From: Rana temporaria
Lineage: Eukaryota; Chordata; Amphibia; Anura; Ranidae
NCBI RefSeq assembly: GCF_905171775.1
Contig: NC_053492.1
Location: forward strand, 182,688,778-182,752,777
Length of the DNA: 64,000 nucleotides
Direction: 5' to 3'
Shown piece after piece: positions 48,401-58,194 of the stretch. A model generated the notes under the pieces. It was not told the DNA's origin. It was given only the letters and a program-made list of their open reading frames with translations, and made no database searches. Made by a program: the position numbers and the translations under genes. Every line of letters starts with the position of its first letter. Within the stretch, counting starts at the first letter, position 1.

Positions 48401-49865
48401 AACTGCGTTTAGGTGGTATTAAACTGCACACGCGCAGTAAGAGCGACTGCGTTCAGGTGCTATGTAACAGCACAGACGCAGTCACACCAACTGCGTTTAG
48501 GTGGCATTAAACTGCACATGCGCAGTAAGAGCGACTGCGTTCAGGTGCTATGTAACAGCACACACGCAGTGACACCAACTGCGTTTAGGTGGTATTAAAC
48601 TGCACACGCGCAGTAAGAGCGACTGCGTTCAGGTGCTATGTAACAGCACACACGCAGTGACACCAACTGCGTTTAGGTGGTATTAAACTGCACACGCGCA
48701 GTAAGAGCGACTGCGTTCAGGTGCTATGTAACAGCACACACGCAGTGACACCAACTGCGTTTAGGTGGTATTAAACTGCACACGCGCAGTAAGAGCGACT
48801 GCGTTCAGGTGCTATGTAACAGCACACACGCAGTCACATCAACTGCGTTTAGGTGGTATTAAACTGCACACGCGCAGTAAGAGCGACTGCGTTCAGGTGC
48901 TATGTAACAGCACACACGCAGTGACACCAACTGCGTTTAGGTGGTATTAAACTGCACACGCGCAGTAAGAGCGACTGCGTTCAGGTGCTATGTAACAGCA
49001 CACACGCAGTCACACCAACTGCGTTTAGGTGGTATTAAAATGCACACGCGCCGTAAGAGCGACTGCGTTCAGGTGCTATGTAACAGCACACACGCAGTCA
49101 CATCAACTGCGTTTAGGTGGTATTAAACTGCACACGCGCAGTAAGAGCGACTGCGTTCAGGTGCTATGTAACAGCACACACGCAGTGACACCAACTGCGT
49201 TTAGGTGGTATTAAACTGCACACGCGCAGTAAGAGCGACTGCGTTCATGTGCTATGTAACAGCACACACGCAGTCACACCAACTGCGTTTAGGTGGTATT
49301 AAACTGCACACGCGCAGTAAGAGCGACTGCGTTCAGGTGCTATGTAACAGCACACACGCAGTGACACCAACTGCGTTTAGGTGGTATTAAACTGCACACG
49401 CGCAGTAAGAGCGACTGCGTTCAGGTGCTATGTAACAGCACACACGCAGTCACACCAACTGCGTTTAGGTGGTATTAAACTGCACATGCGCAGTAAGAGC
49501 GACTGCGTTCAGGTGCTATGTAACAGCACACACGCAGTGACACCAACTGCGTTTAGGTGGTATTAAACTGCACACGCGCAGTAAGAGCGACTGCGTTCAG
49601 GTGCTATGTAACAGCACACACGCAGTGACACCAACTGCGTTTAGGTGGTATTAAACTGCACACGCGCAGTAAGAGCGACTGCGTTCAGGTGCTATGTAAC
49701 AGCACACACGCAGTGACACCAACTGCGTTTAGGTGGTATTAAACTGCACACGCGCAGTAAGAGCGACTGCGTTCAGGTGCTATGTAACAGCACACATGCA
49801 GTCACACCAACTGCGTTTAGGTGGTATTAAACTGCACACGCGCAGTAAGAGCGACTGCGTTTCTG
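45500..49865. repeat. Minisatellite: 44-bp units in 88-bp dimers, about 47 dimers
   Basis: Unit A is GCGTTCAGGTGCTATGTAAC + AGCACACACGCAGTGACACC + AACT; unit B is GCGTTTAGGTGGTATTAAAC + TGCACACGCGCAGTAAGAGC + GACT. They alternate strictly from about 45670 to 49855. At the left edge (45500-45670) are four divergent A-like monomers. Marker variants (GTCACACC vs GTGACACC, CAGACGCAG, GGCATTAAAC) show 264-bp and 616-bp super-periods. The right edge changes to units with TTTCTGTGCAA near 49860. Confidence 0.98.
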
Positions 49866-50127
49866 TGCAATTCAATAGCCCACTTGCATTACCAGCGACT
49901 GCGTTTCTGTGCAAATAAATAGCACACGTGCAGTAACAGGTAAAATGCGGGGCAGAAAAATTAGGCCTAAGGCACTGGTGGCGGAGCCCAGAAAAACTAA
50001 ATTTCTTACTACCTATCAGCAAGAAAAGTGAGGAGGAGAAGGATATTCCATCAGCAGCATAACAGGACAGTCACTCAGCATCAGCATACGCAGTCTCAAA
50101 GGGATCTGACATTTCAACAAAAAAATC

Positions 50128-50439
50128 TTATTCAGTAACATCAGCATCAGGTGATTGGTAGCTGGTGTTGATCCAAGCCTGATTCATTTTGATGAAGGTC
50201 AGTCGATCAACAGAGTCGGTGGACAGGCACACCCTGTGATCGGTCACAAAGCCTCCAGCAGCACTGAATGTGCGTTCTGAAAGAACACTGGATGCAGGGC
50301 AAGCCAGTAGCTCAATTGCGTACTGTGCAAGCTCTGGCCAGTGATCCATCCTCAAGCCTGGCTTTGGCCAATTATGGCTCTTCGTTTTTTGCGCGCTGTG
50401 ATTGGCCAAGCATGCGGGACATACAGCATGCTTGGCCAA
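50128..50439 (-). pseudogene. hAT C-terminal dimerisation domain, displaced 5' of the transposase
   Basis: The minus-strand reading contains WPELAQYAIELLACPASSVL, SERTFSAAGGFVTDHR and STDSVDRLTFIKMN, the hATC signature (LA...LL..PASS..SER.FS.AG...D.R..L). It ends in a proper stop after DADVTE. The upstream 150 bp run straight to the right TIR, so no BED or core part precedes it. Same strand as the core at 42.8-45.5 kb but on the wrong side of it. Confidence 0.88.
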
Positions 50440-50714
50440 TCATCAGCGCTCAACGCCGCAGTGAATTATGGGATGTTTCGCGTCACTCGAATTTGGCGCC
50501 AACGACCCGTTTTGTTTGAGTTTCGACGAACGATCGAACGACCGATGTTCGAGTCAAACATACGTTCGTATCGAACGCGAAGCTCATCCCTAGTATACAA
50601 GCAGGTTACCTTGACAAATAAAGCAGACTCATCTGAAGTATAGAGTTTAAGTACTAACCGGCGTTCATCAGAGCTCCTGATGATGGAGATGGATTTATCT
50701 GCATGTTAGTTAGG

Positions 50715-50965
50715 TCCTCAGGATCGCCCCACCAGGAGGTGAGCAAGCCAGGGTCCAGTAGCAAACATAGCAGGTAAGGTTCAAACAGAAGCATAGCCAG
50801 TAAACAAGCCAAAGATCGGTAACGAGTAGTTGCAGGTTGGGATCAATCTGAAGCATAGTCGAGGAACAAGCCAAGGGTCGGTAACGAATGGTTGTAAAGA
50901 TACAGACAGCAGCAGGAAAGACAAAAGCGAGGTACTGACTGGAGAGAACACAATAATCTGACAAA
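50715..50965. repeat. Two imperfect 70-bp units
   Basis: CAAGCCA(A/G)(A/G)G(A/G)TC(G/C)GTAACGA and GAAGCATAG recur at about 50780-50830 and 50845-50890. Probably an interspersed repeat fragment. Confidence 0.5.
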
Positions 50966-51126
50966 CAGGAAGTGCAGAGACATGGCCTAAATCAGAAAAT
51001 TCATGAGAAGAGCAAAGAGTTCAAGGTTCTGGACAAACAAGATTCAAGGCAGTATCATTCAAGGACTTGTGCAGGGATCAGATGTAAAATACCAGGATCC
51101 TACTACTCTGTTACAATTAAGTCTAA

Positions 51127-51529
51127 TGCCCTGTACACACAATCGAAATTTCCAATGGGATAAAATTCAATGAAATTTTCTGTCGGAATTCCATTCAAGC
51201 GGTCTTGCATACACACTGTCAGACCAAATTCCGTTGTCCAAAACGTGGTGATGTAAAACACTATGATGACCTGAGAAAAATTAAGTTCAATGCTTCCAAG
51301 CATGCGTCGATTTGATTCTGAGCATGCATGTTTTTTTCTCTGTTGGAGTTCCACACAGACAATCGGAATTTCCGATAGAACATGTTTTATTTTTTTTCGA
51401 TGGAAAAAAATCCTATTTCTAAACTCTGACGGAAAAACGTCAGATGGGGCTCACACACGGTCGGAATATCCAATTAAAAATTTCCGTCTGACTTTTTAAA
51501 TTGGAAATTCCGATCGTGTGTACGAGGCA
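51127..51529. mobile_element. Harbinger-like MITE
   Basis: Ends TGCCCTGTACACACAATCG and CGATCGTGTGTACGAGGCA; flanks TAA and TTA. Interior repeats TCCGATGGAA-like words. Confidence 0.72.
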
Positions 51530-51532
51530 TTA

Positions 51533-52011
51533 GTTAATCTCTCTGACAGAACCTGAATAGCAATAAAAAGCAGACAAGGATTTCAAACCTTCCCCACTTC
51601 ATCCAAATCAGAAAGCGGTCTTGCCTGGACATACACTTTAACAAGCTCTCCTTATCCTTTCCAAGTACTGTGCTGTATGCCCTATAACATAGCTCAGATC
51701 AGCCTGTGTTCCTTTACCATGGTCTGCTCTGGGCTAGATGGTGTTTCAGCTCTTCTATGAGCCATCTAACTCTGCCATAGAGTATGATGGTGAGACCATA
51801 TCCCTGCAAGTCCACAAAGATATGGACTTTCTAATATACTCAGTGGCAGAGAAAGACAAACAAGTATAAAGTACTGGCTAGCTGGCTTTCACTGTTCTGT
51901 CTGGGTCGGGATAAATCACAGCAATGTATTGAATCAGTTTTCCTTGGAATTCCATTTCAACAATCTGTTTGTATGTAAGAAATATGAGACCTAAAAGAGA
52001 GTCCCCACTGG
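51533..52011. other. No gene recognised
   Basis: Unique-looking intergenic sequence before the first CACCTGTGACACTG array. Confidence 0.35.
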
Positions 52012-52440
52012 CCCCCACCTGTGACACTGTCTCCCACCTGTCCCACTGCCCCCACCTGTGTCACTGCCTCCCACCTGTCCCGCTCCCCGCAACCTGTGAC
52101 ACTGTCTCCCACCTGTCCCACTGCACCCCACCTGTGACACTGTCTCCCACCTGTCCCACTGCCCCCCCACCTGTGTCACTGCCTCCCAACTGTCCCACTG
52201 CCCCCAACCTGTGACACCGTCTCCCACCTGTTCCCTGCCCCCATCTGTGACACTGCCTCCCACCTTTACCCCTCCCCGCAACCTGGGACACTGCCTCCCA
52301 CCTGTCCCACTTCCCCCACCTGTGAGACTGCCTCCCACCTGTCCTGCTGCCCCCCACCTGTGACACTGCCCTTACCTGTGACATTGCCCCCCACCTGTGA
52401 CACTGCCTCCCACTTTTCCCGCTGCCCCACCTATAAAAAT
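52012..52440. repeat. Minisatellite array 1 (CACCTGTGACACTGCCTCC)
   Basis: Unit of about 38-40 bp: CACCTGTGACACTGCCTCC + CACCTGTCCCGCTGCCCC, roughly 11 copies. The array ends CCCCACCTATAAAAATAACT, the same junction as array 2 at 54530. Open frames on the minus strand (GGRQCHRWG repeats) are artefacts. Confidence 0.92.
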
Positions 52441-52507
52441 AACTAAAAGTTACTCCCCATCTATTTACCATCACCTCTGTATATATAGTTGGAGGAGCAG
52501 TCTGCAG

Positions 52508-52585
52508 TAGGGTTGCACCGATACCAATATTGGCATCGATATTGGTGCTGATACTAAGCATTTGCACGAGGATCAGCACACCGTG
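52508..52585. mobile_element. hAT left-end fragment
   Basis: TAGGGTTGCACCGATACC followed by GATATTGGTGCTGATAC is a vertebrate hAT terminus type; the rest of the element is missing or replaced by a TTAA element at 52593. Confidence 0.5.
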
Positions 52586-52592
52586 TCCTTAA

Positions 52593-53082
52593 AGAGGTGT
52601 TTAAGGCATTTTTAATGTTTATTAAAAGTCAGCAGCTACAAAATGTGTAGCTACTGGCTTTTAATAAACATGCACTCACCTGCTCCACGTTCCAGCGAAG
52701 CGCCGGCCGGAGCTCCACTCCTCTCTCCCCCCTCTCCGGCCGGCGTCCTCATTGTTACTGTGGGCACCTGGCCGTGACAGCTTTCGGCTTCATGGCCGGC
52801 CACTCACTGCGCATGCGTGAGCGGCGCTGCGCTATATGATTGGACAGGCGATCGCCTGGGACCTCTCACGTGTCCCAGGTGATCGCCTACAGGGAGGGGC
52901 TGCCAAAAGGCGATATGATGTATCGCCTTAGCAGCCCCTCGGCGGAAGGAGGAAGTGGGACAGGATGTCCCACTCCTCCTGAAGCCCCCACTCCCCCCCA
53001 AAAAAATTACATGCCAAATGTGGCATGTAAGGGGGAGAGGAGTGGATTAGGCGGAAGTTCCACTTTTGGGTGGAACTCCGCT
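52593..53082. mobile_element. TTAA-flanked element (GGAACTCCGCTT end)
   Basis: Flanked by TTAA (52589-52592, 53083-53086). The right end TTGGGTGGAACTCCGCTT is close to that of 27766-28174; the left end is a weak match. It contains a 20-base scale hairpin around TAGCTACTGGCTTTTAATAA and a CACGTG-containing palindrome GATCGCCTGGGAC/GTCCCAGGTGATCGC. Confidence 0.55.
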
Positions 53083-53339
53083 TTAACAATCAATGACGTT
53101 TCAGCTGTCTCCCTCCTGCTTTTCTCCCTCTGCTTTCTATTGGCTGTAATTGCTTTTACCCCTCCCCTCACCACTTTCCCCGCCCATCCGTAGGCTGACG
53201 CAGGGCCACCCTCAGTGGGGTACAGCCAATACACAAGTAAGTGGGGCGTCCGAGGGGCCCATATCACGGGTCACAACCCAGGCCATCTTTAACACATGGC
53301 AGCTGCCATCAGAGCAGACCAGCTGCCTGGATGCAGAGG

Positions 53340-53800
53340 AGGGTGGAGAGGTGGGCGGATCCCACGTGTGTGCAGGTCAGGGCATGCTGTCAGGCAGGCT
53401 CCGGTCAGGGCACGCTGTCAGGCAGGCTCCGGTCAGGTACTGTGCGGGGTCAGTGAGACCAGTGGGTGCCAGCGGTGGGCCCCATGGAGAAAAAGATTAG
53501 AGTGGAGGAGCCCCCCCCGCTCTTTTGTGTGTGCAGGTCGGGGCCCACAGTCAGGCTGGCTTTGCTCCGGTCAGGTACCACAGTGTGTGCCGTGCTGTTT
53601 GGGGTGGGTGAGGCCAGTTGGTGCCAGCAGTGGGACCCATAGAGGAGGAGGTCAGGAGGGGGTCAGGAGGAGGTTCTTTCTTGCAGCTGCCGCAGGAGGG
53701 CCTGGTGGAGATGGGACATCGGCTCAGCTACCCATCCTGGCACTGCTGGACAGGTGTGAGCTGGGAGGACTGCTGCTTCTCAAGGTGTGTGTGACACTGC
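53340..53800. repeat. Direct repeats CAGGTC/CAGGCAGGCTCCGGTCAGG
   Basis: GCTGTCAGGCAGGCTCCGGT occurs at 53387 and 53413; GTGTGTGCAGGTC at 53368 and 53528; CCAGT(G/T)GGTGCCAGC at 53459 and 53606. Two long diverged units of about 150 bp are likely. No gene recognised. Confidence 0.55.
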
Positions 53801-53803
53801 CCC

Positions 53804-54172
53804 CAGGGGCAGACTGACAACTCATGGGACCCCCGGGTAATAGGAGATTATGGGGCCCCCGGGCAATGGGAGATTATGGGACCCCCTGGGCAATTGGAGA
53901 TTTTGGGGCCCCCAGGCAATAGGAGATTATGGGGCCCCCAGGCAATAGATTACGGGGGCCACACAGTATATACACACACACATACAATATACATACACAC
54001 ACAGACACACAATATACACACACAGTATACATACACACAGAATACACACACTGAAAAGGTACTGGAGAGGCGGGGCAGCTTTAATCTTGGGATTTTTTTT
54101 TTTTTAAAAACACAGATTTTTTACATACTGTCCCTGGTTTTACTGAGGCTGGCAACCCTGATGGGGCCCCCC
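53804..54172. mobile_element. hAT fragment, relative of 13178-14196, with 27-bp tandem units
   Basis: Starts CAGGGGCAGACTGACAACTC and, near its other end, carries ACATACTGTCCCTGGTTTTA and CAACCCTGATGGGGCCCCC, matching the 13-kb copy inverted. GGGGCCCCC(G/A)GGCAAT(G/A) units of about 27 bp repeat at 53830-53945. Both flanks read GTGACACTGCCCC, the unit of the neighbouring minisatellite. Confidence 0.7.
53962..54052. repeat. CA-rich microsatellite
   Basis: Interrupted (CA)n with ATACACAC and CACAGAC words. Confidence 0.9.
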
Positions 54173-54535
54173 TGTGACACTGCCCCCCACCTGTGACACT
54201 GCCTCCCACTTGTCCTGCTCCCCCCACCTGTGACACTGTCTCCCCCTGTCCCGCTCCCACCATCTGTGACACTGCCTCCCACCTGTGACACTGCCTCCCA
54301 CCTGTCCCACTGCCCGCCACCTGTGACACTGCCCGCCACCTGTTCTGCTGTCCCCACACGTGACACTCCCACCTGTCCCGCTTCCCCCACCTGCGACACT
54401 GCCTCCCACCTGTCCCGCTGCCCCCACCTGTCCCGCTCCCCCCCACCTGTGACACTGCCTCCCACCTGTCCTGCTGCCCCCCACCTGTGGCTTTGCCCCC
54501 CACCTGTCCCGCTTTCCCCACCTATAAAAATAACT
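54173..54535. repeat. Minisatellite array 2, same unit as 52012-52440
   Basis: About nine copies of CACCTGTGACACTGCC(T/C)(C/G)C + CACCTGTCC(C/T)GCT; it ends in CCCCACCTATAAAAATAACT exactly as array 1. Confidence 0.92.
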
Positions 54536-55419
54536 AAAGAAAAAACAAAGTGTAGCGCTTGAACCATGTAAATTATAAGAATATACTTGGATAATAGGTG
54601 ATGTGTAACAAAAGAACTCAATAACGGTTCATGCGTGCAACTCAGTAGCAATAGCTATATTAACACTATAGTTAAACCATAATAAGTAAATAAACAATGT
54701 AGTATGGTGATCAATACAAAAAAATAGAACAAATAGTGATTAAAGTCCATATATGGTATATTCCACCATGTGAGATTGAATGAGATACAAGGGATATGAT
54801 ATCGTCCTTGAAGTGATCAGAACACCACCGCCAGTGTAGTAATCTGCTTACCGGAAATGGTGGACTTAAGGGGACATATGTCGCCAGAAGTCAAAAAAGG
54901 CTTTTGTCTATATATCCAGGGTCATGAAAGCAGGCAGATGGATGCAATATTCATCAGATGTTTCTGATGAAAACCGGCTTCAAGGGGAACTTTGTGTTGA
55001 AAAAAAAGGTTCCTGAGCCAAACCACTCAAAGTGGTGTCAATGATGTTTTTAGGAGATAAAAGAGAAGGGTGGCCACAAAGCGTAAAATTGTAAAGTAAA
55101 ACATTTATTTGTAAAAACAGCAATTACACTCACATGTAGGCTGAAAATTCATGCGTGTATACACAAATGAGGCGGCAGTGGGTCGCTGGAGCGATACGCA
55201 TATCCTTCATCTAATTCACCGGCTAAAAGTCAACTACCTACAGCCACAGCTCAAAAACGTGAGTACTAAAGGGTCGGGGGGTGAGGCATCTGGGACTGTA
55301 AATATACCGATAACTACCCCATCTTCTGGTGAACCAGACCCCCCATAGTTGGCCTGATAACAGAAGGGGAACCCACACTAAGAGAGGTACTTTGTGCGGT
55401 TAACTCATGCAAGGACTAT
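54536..55419. other. Sequence upstream of L1 ORF1
   Basis: Contains a repeat with AAAGTGTAGCGCTTGAACC and, at 55151-55348, an open frame (65 codons, ends SSGEPDPP) that could be the start of ORF1. A frame change at the C run near 55337-55344 would join it to the frame read through 55420. Where the L1 begins is not visible. Confidence 0.4.
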
Positions 55420-56085
55420 ATGGTCAATTTTGACACCCAGCTAATGAGTTTAAAGGAAGAATTGTTATCCATGAGTCAGGAGCTACAAAGGACTGTTGCA
55501 AGAACGAATGCTCTGGAAGAGAGACTAAGTGCAGTTGAAGATATGCCGTTTCCATTACAGGGGGAACTTAAAGGGTTACAAGAGTTAACAGACCTCCAAG
55601 CGGCCAAGTTAGACGCAATGGAAAACAGACTTCAGAGAAATAATGTGAGAGTGGTAGACCTTCCAGAGCAATGCGAAGCCACAAATCCTATTTCTTTTAT
55701 AGAGAATTGGTGTAGCGAAATATTGGGCTCTGATAGTTTCTCACCCTTTTTTTCCATAGAAAGGGCCCACAGGGTCCCCTTTAAAGTACCCCTGCAAGGG
55801 AAGTATCCAAGGCCTATGCTACTAAAGCTGCTTAATTACACCGATAAGATGACCATGCTGCAAAAAGCTAGAGAGATGGGGGACATCACATATAATGGAG
55901 CAAGAGTTTCAATATACCCCGACTTTTCACCAGATTTACAGAAAAGGAGAGCTGAGTTTATACCAATCAAAAAGTCCCTTCAGAAAAATAGAATCACATA
56001 TGCTCTTTTGTACCTGGCTTGTCTTAGAGTAGTAGCTTTGGGCAGGACTATCTTTTTCAATGACCCAATGGAAGTCTCCAACTGA
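55420..56085 (+). CDS. L1-type LINE ORF1 protein (RNA-binding), 221 codons
   Basis: An N-terminal coiled coil (heptads in LMSLKEELLSMSQELQ to LEERLSAVE) precedes an RRM-like segment (RNNVRVVDLPEQ) and a C-terminal domain (PMLLKLLNYTDKM, YNGARVSIYPDFS, LQKRRAEF). This order is that of L1 ORF1p, a trimeric nucleic-acid chaperone. The same frame stays open upstream of the ATG as far as about 55340, so the true start may be further left. Its C-terminus is intact, ending in a stop at 56083-56085. Confidence 0.8.
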   Translation: MVNFDTQLMSLKEELLSMSQELQRTVARTNALEERLSAVEDMPFPLQGELKGLQELTDLQAAKLDAMENRLQRNNVRVVDLPEQCEATNPISFIENWCSEILGSDSFSPFFSIERAHRVPFKVPLQGKYPRPMLLKLLNYTDKMTMLQKAREMGDITYNGARVSIYPDFSPDLQKRRAEFIPIKKSLQKNRITYALLYLACLRVVALGRTIFFNDPMEVSN

Positions 56086-56957
56086 CTGGAGGCAAATAAA
56101 TCAGCTCTATAGCTCCCCAGTGACAGGGGGGGGCTAGGTTTAATGAGGAATGAGGAAGATGAAAACAAGCAAAGCCCACTCAATTAGATAAAAAGGGAAA
56201 GAAATGTTATTTTTTTTTATTCCTGACACCATGGACTGTTCAGATAGGAGGGAGGAAAAGGGATAAGAAAACCACCCCGACAAACCAACGTTCAAAGGTC
56301 CAAACAAGGTTTCCTTAGGGGAAAAAAAAATAAAGAGAACACACGACATTGGAGGACAGTCCTGTAGAGGGACCAGGCCACGGACGGTTCAATAAAAAAA
56401 TGAGCGGACTGGATGACCTGTTTTTGAGATCTTTACTGCTCCCCCTCATTTTTTGTGACTTTTTTTGGGGGGGGGGGGGGTGGGGTTCCCCCCCCTTTTT
56501 TTTTTTTTTTTTAGCACTTTGCACTTTAGAGATACTTAATGACACTTGGTGACACCCATGCTAAAGTCTTTTTTTTATATATATATTTTTACATGTTTTA
56601 TTAGGTTGACACGGTGTATAGCGATTTATGAAGCTCGGTATTAGGGCCTTAATGACAATATTATTATTAAGAGTTTAATTAAAAAGGGGGCGAGGTAACT
56701 ATTTTTTGTATTAAGCATAGTAAGTATACTTGTATACCCCACCTTACCATTATGGAGGTGAGGAAGTGAAGTATCATCAAGGGGTGGGGGAGGGGGGTTT
56801 ATCTCCTTTCCCCTCCCCCTTTTTTTTTTAGAGGGGGGAATACTTGACATATAAATAGAAATATTCACATTAAAACTCAAAACTCAAACTAAAGGGAGGG
56901 GTCAGGGAGCGTACATTACCCGTAATAAGAGTTGTGTTGTTACGGGGGGTGGAAACG
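56086..56957. other. L1 inter-ORF region, left of the Ty3 insertion
   Basis: Mostly low-complexity (G, T and A runs at 56470-56515, 56790-56830). No coding domain. It continues at 63689 after the Ty3 element. Confidence 0.5.
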
Positions 56958-58194
56958 TGTTACGACCCTGATTCTGAGAACACTCTGTCTCAAGTTTAGA
57001 CTCCAGCTGTAGAGGCCTATCAGAATTAACCACCAGCTCACTCTCACTGAACTATAAGAGTATGGGGTCTATATCATCATATCCTCTGATTGGAGCAAAA
57101 CATGTAGTAATAGTTTAATACTTGTTAAACTATGTAGTAACCTTTGTCTAGAGAAATGACAAGGATAAGTCTTTAGTAAGTGCTTTCTGAATATATAGGT
57201 AGTGGACTTCAGTCATTTAGGAAATTAGTACTCCTGGTATAACATATAGAAGCAAACCTCAATATATTTAGAGCAAGTATCTCAACAGTTAATATGTATT
57301 TCTGAAAGAGTGAGATGAAGGTAGTCCAGACTATGGGTAGCAACACTAACTGTATGACAAAATAGTCTTTAAACACAAGCAGTTAAAGAGGTAGTGTGGA
57401 CCAGGTCAGTTTGCATAGGAGAAGATGGTAATCCCAATGTGCAGTAATATGCTCTATATAATTATGCAGTTTAAGAAGTAGTATAGACCAGGTCTGTTTG
57501 CACAGGAGAAGATGGTAATCCCAATATGCAGTAATATGCTCTATATACTTATGCAGTTTAAGAAGTAGTGTGGAGCAGGTCTGTTTGCACAGGAGAAGAT
57601 GGTAATCCCAAAATGCAGTAATATGCTCTATATGCTTATGCAGTTTAAGAAGTAGTGTGGACCAGGTCTGTTTGCACAGGAGTAGATGGTAATCCCAATA
57701 TGCAGTAATATGCTCTATATACTTATGCAGATTTAAGAAGTAGTGTGGACCAGGTATGTTTGCACAGGAGTAGATGGTAATCCCAATATGCAGTAATATA
57801 CTCTATATACTTGCGGTTAGGAGGTAGTCAAGACTGGGAAAATAAGCACAGGTGTATAGCTGGTGGTCCTTCTATCTAGTATAGCAAATAAGATCTGGAT
57901 CCAAGTATCCCACAAGTGAACTTCAAGGTTGGTGTGAGTTGGTGGAGGGTCTCCAGGTGGCGACAGGGTCCAACAGGAATATTCCAACAACCTGTCGCCA
58001 GTGCTGGAGGTTTAAATAGCCCGGTCTCCCATGCACGCCGAGCGCCGCACACTGGAACGCACTTCCGCGTTCCAGCGTGGAGCGCAGACGTCCGCGTACC
58101 GGAAGTGACGCGGATGTCTATGTGAATGGAGCGCAGCTGTCATAGTAGGTAAAGCTGCGCTCCTAGTACCCAAATTAACGCTAATAGCGTTACA
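56958..58194 (-). repeat. 3' LTR of the Ty3 element
   Basis: Same 1237 bp as the other LTR. Its U3 part also encodes the last 60 residues and the stop codon of the gag-pol frame. Confidence 0.95.
57381..57815. repeat. Five tandem 87-bp units within the LTR
   Basis: AGTTTAAGAAGTAGTGTGGA-type starts at 57381, 57468, 57555, 57642 and 57729, spaced 87 bp; the same set is in the other LTR from 62875. The units fall in the transcribed R/U5 part. Confidence 0.9.

Larger units (their letters stand above)
42417..50592 (-). mobile_element. 8.2-kb hAT transposon with perfect 8-bp TSD
   Basis: Ends TAGGGATGAGC and GCTCATCCCTA are inverted repeats; GTATACAA stands directly on both sides (42409-42416, 50593-50600). 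Subterminal regions are rich in GTTCGAACG-type words. Contents on the minus strand: hAT C-terminal domain (50.1-50.4 kb), 88-bp dimer minisatellite (45.5-49.9 kb), and BED/core transposase (42.8-45.5 kb). Known for hAT: 8-bp TSD, BED finger, RNase H-like core with inserted helical domain, C-terminal dimerisation domain. The order here is abnormal. Confidence 0.92.

Noticed and set aside
45500..49865. CRISPR-like regular repeat array
   Set aside because: Both halves of the 88-bp unit are conserved, so there are no unique spacers; the context is a vertebrate transposon.
45686..49918. Nearly twenty 61-codon plus-strand reading frames of almost identical sequence
   Set aside because: They start at GTG and arise because an 88-bp repeat shifts frame each unit; they have no promoter, no independent start and are purely array periodicity.
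50128..50439. hATC domain as a separate, second hAT insertion
   Set aside because: No TIR or 8-bp duplication separates it from the array; a single TSD encloses everything from 42417 to 50592. A permuted single element explains this better, though an assembly error cannot be excluded.
52061..54651. Gly/Arg/Trp-rich repetitive proteins on the minus strand
   Set aside because: They are read-through of the CACCTGTGACACTG minisatellites.
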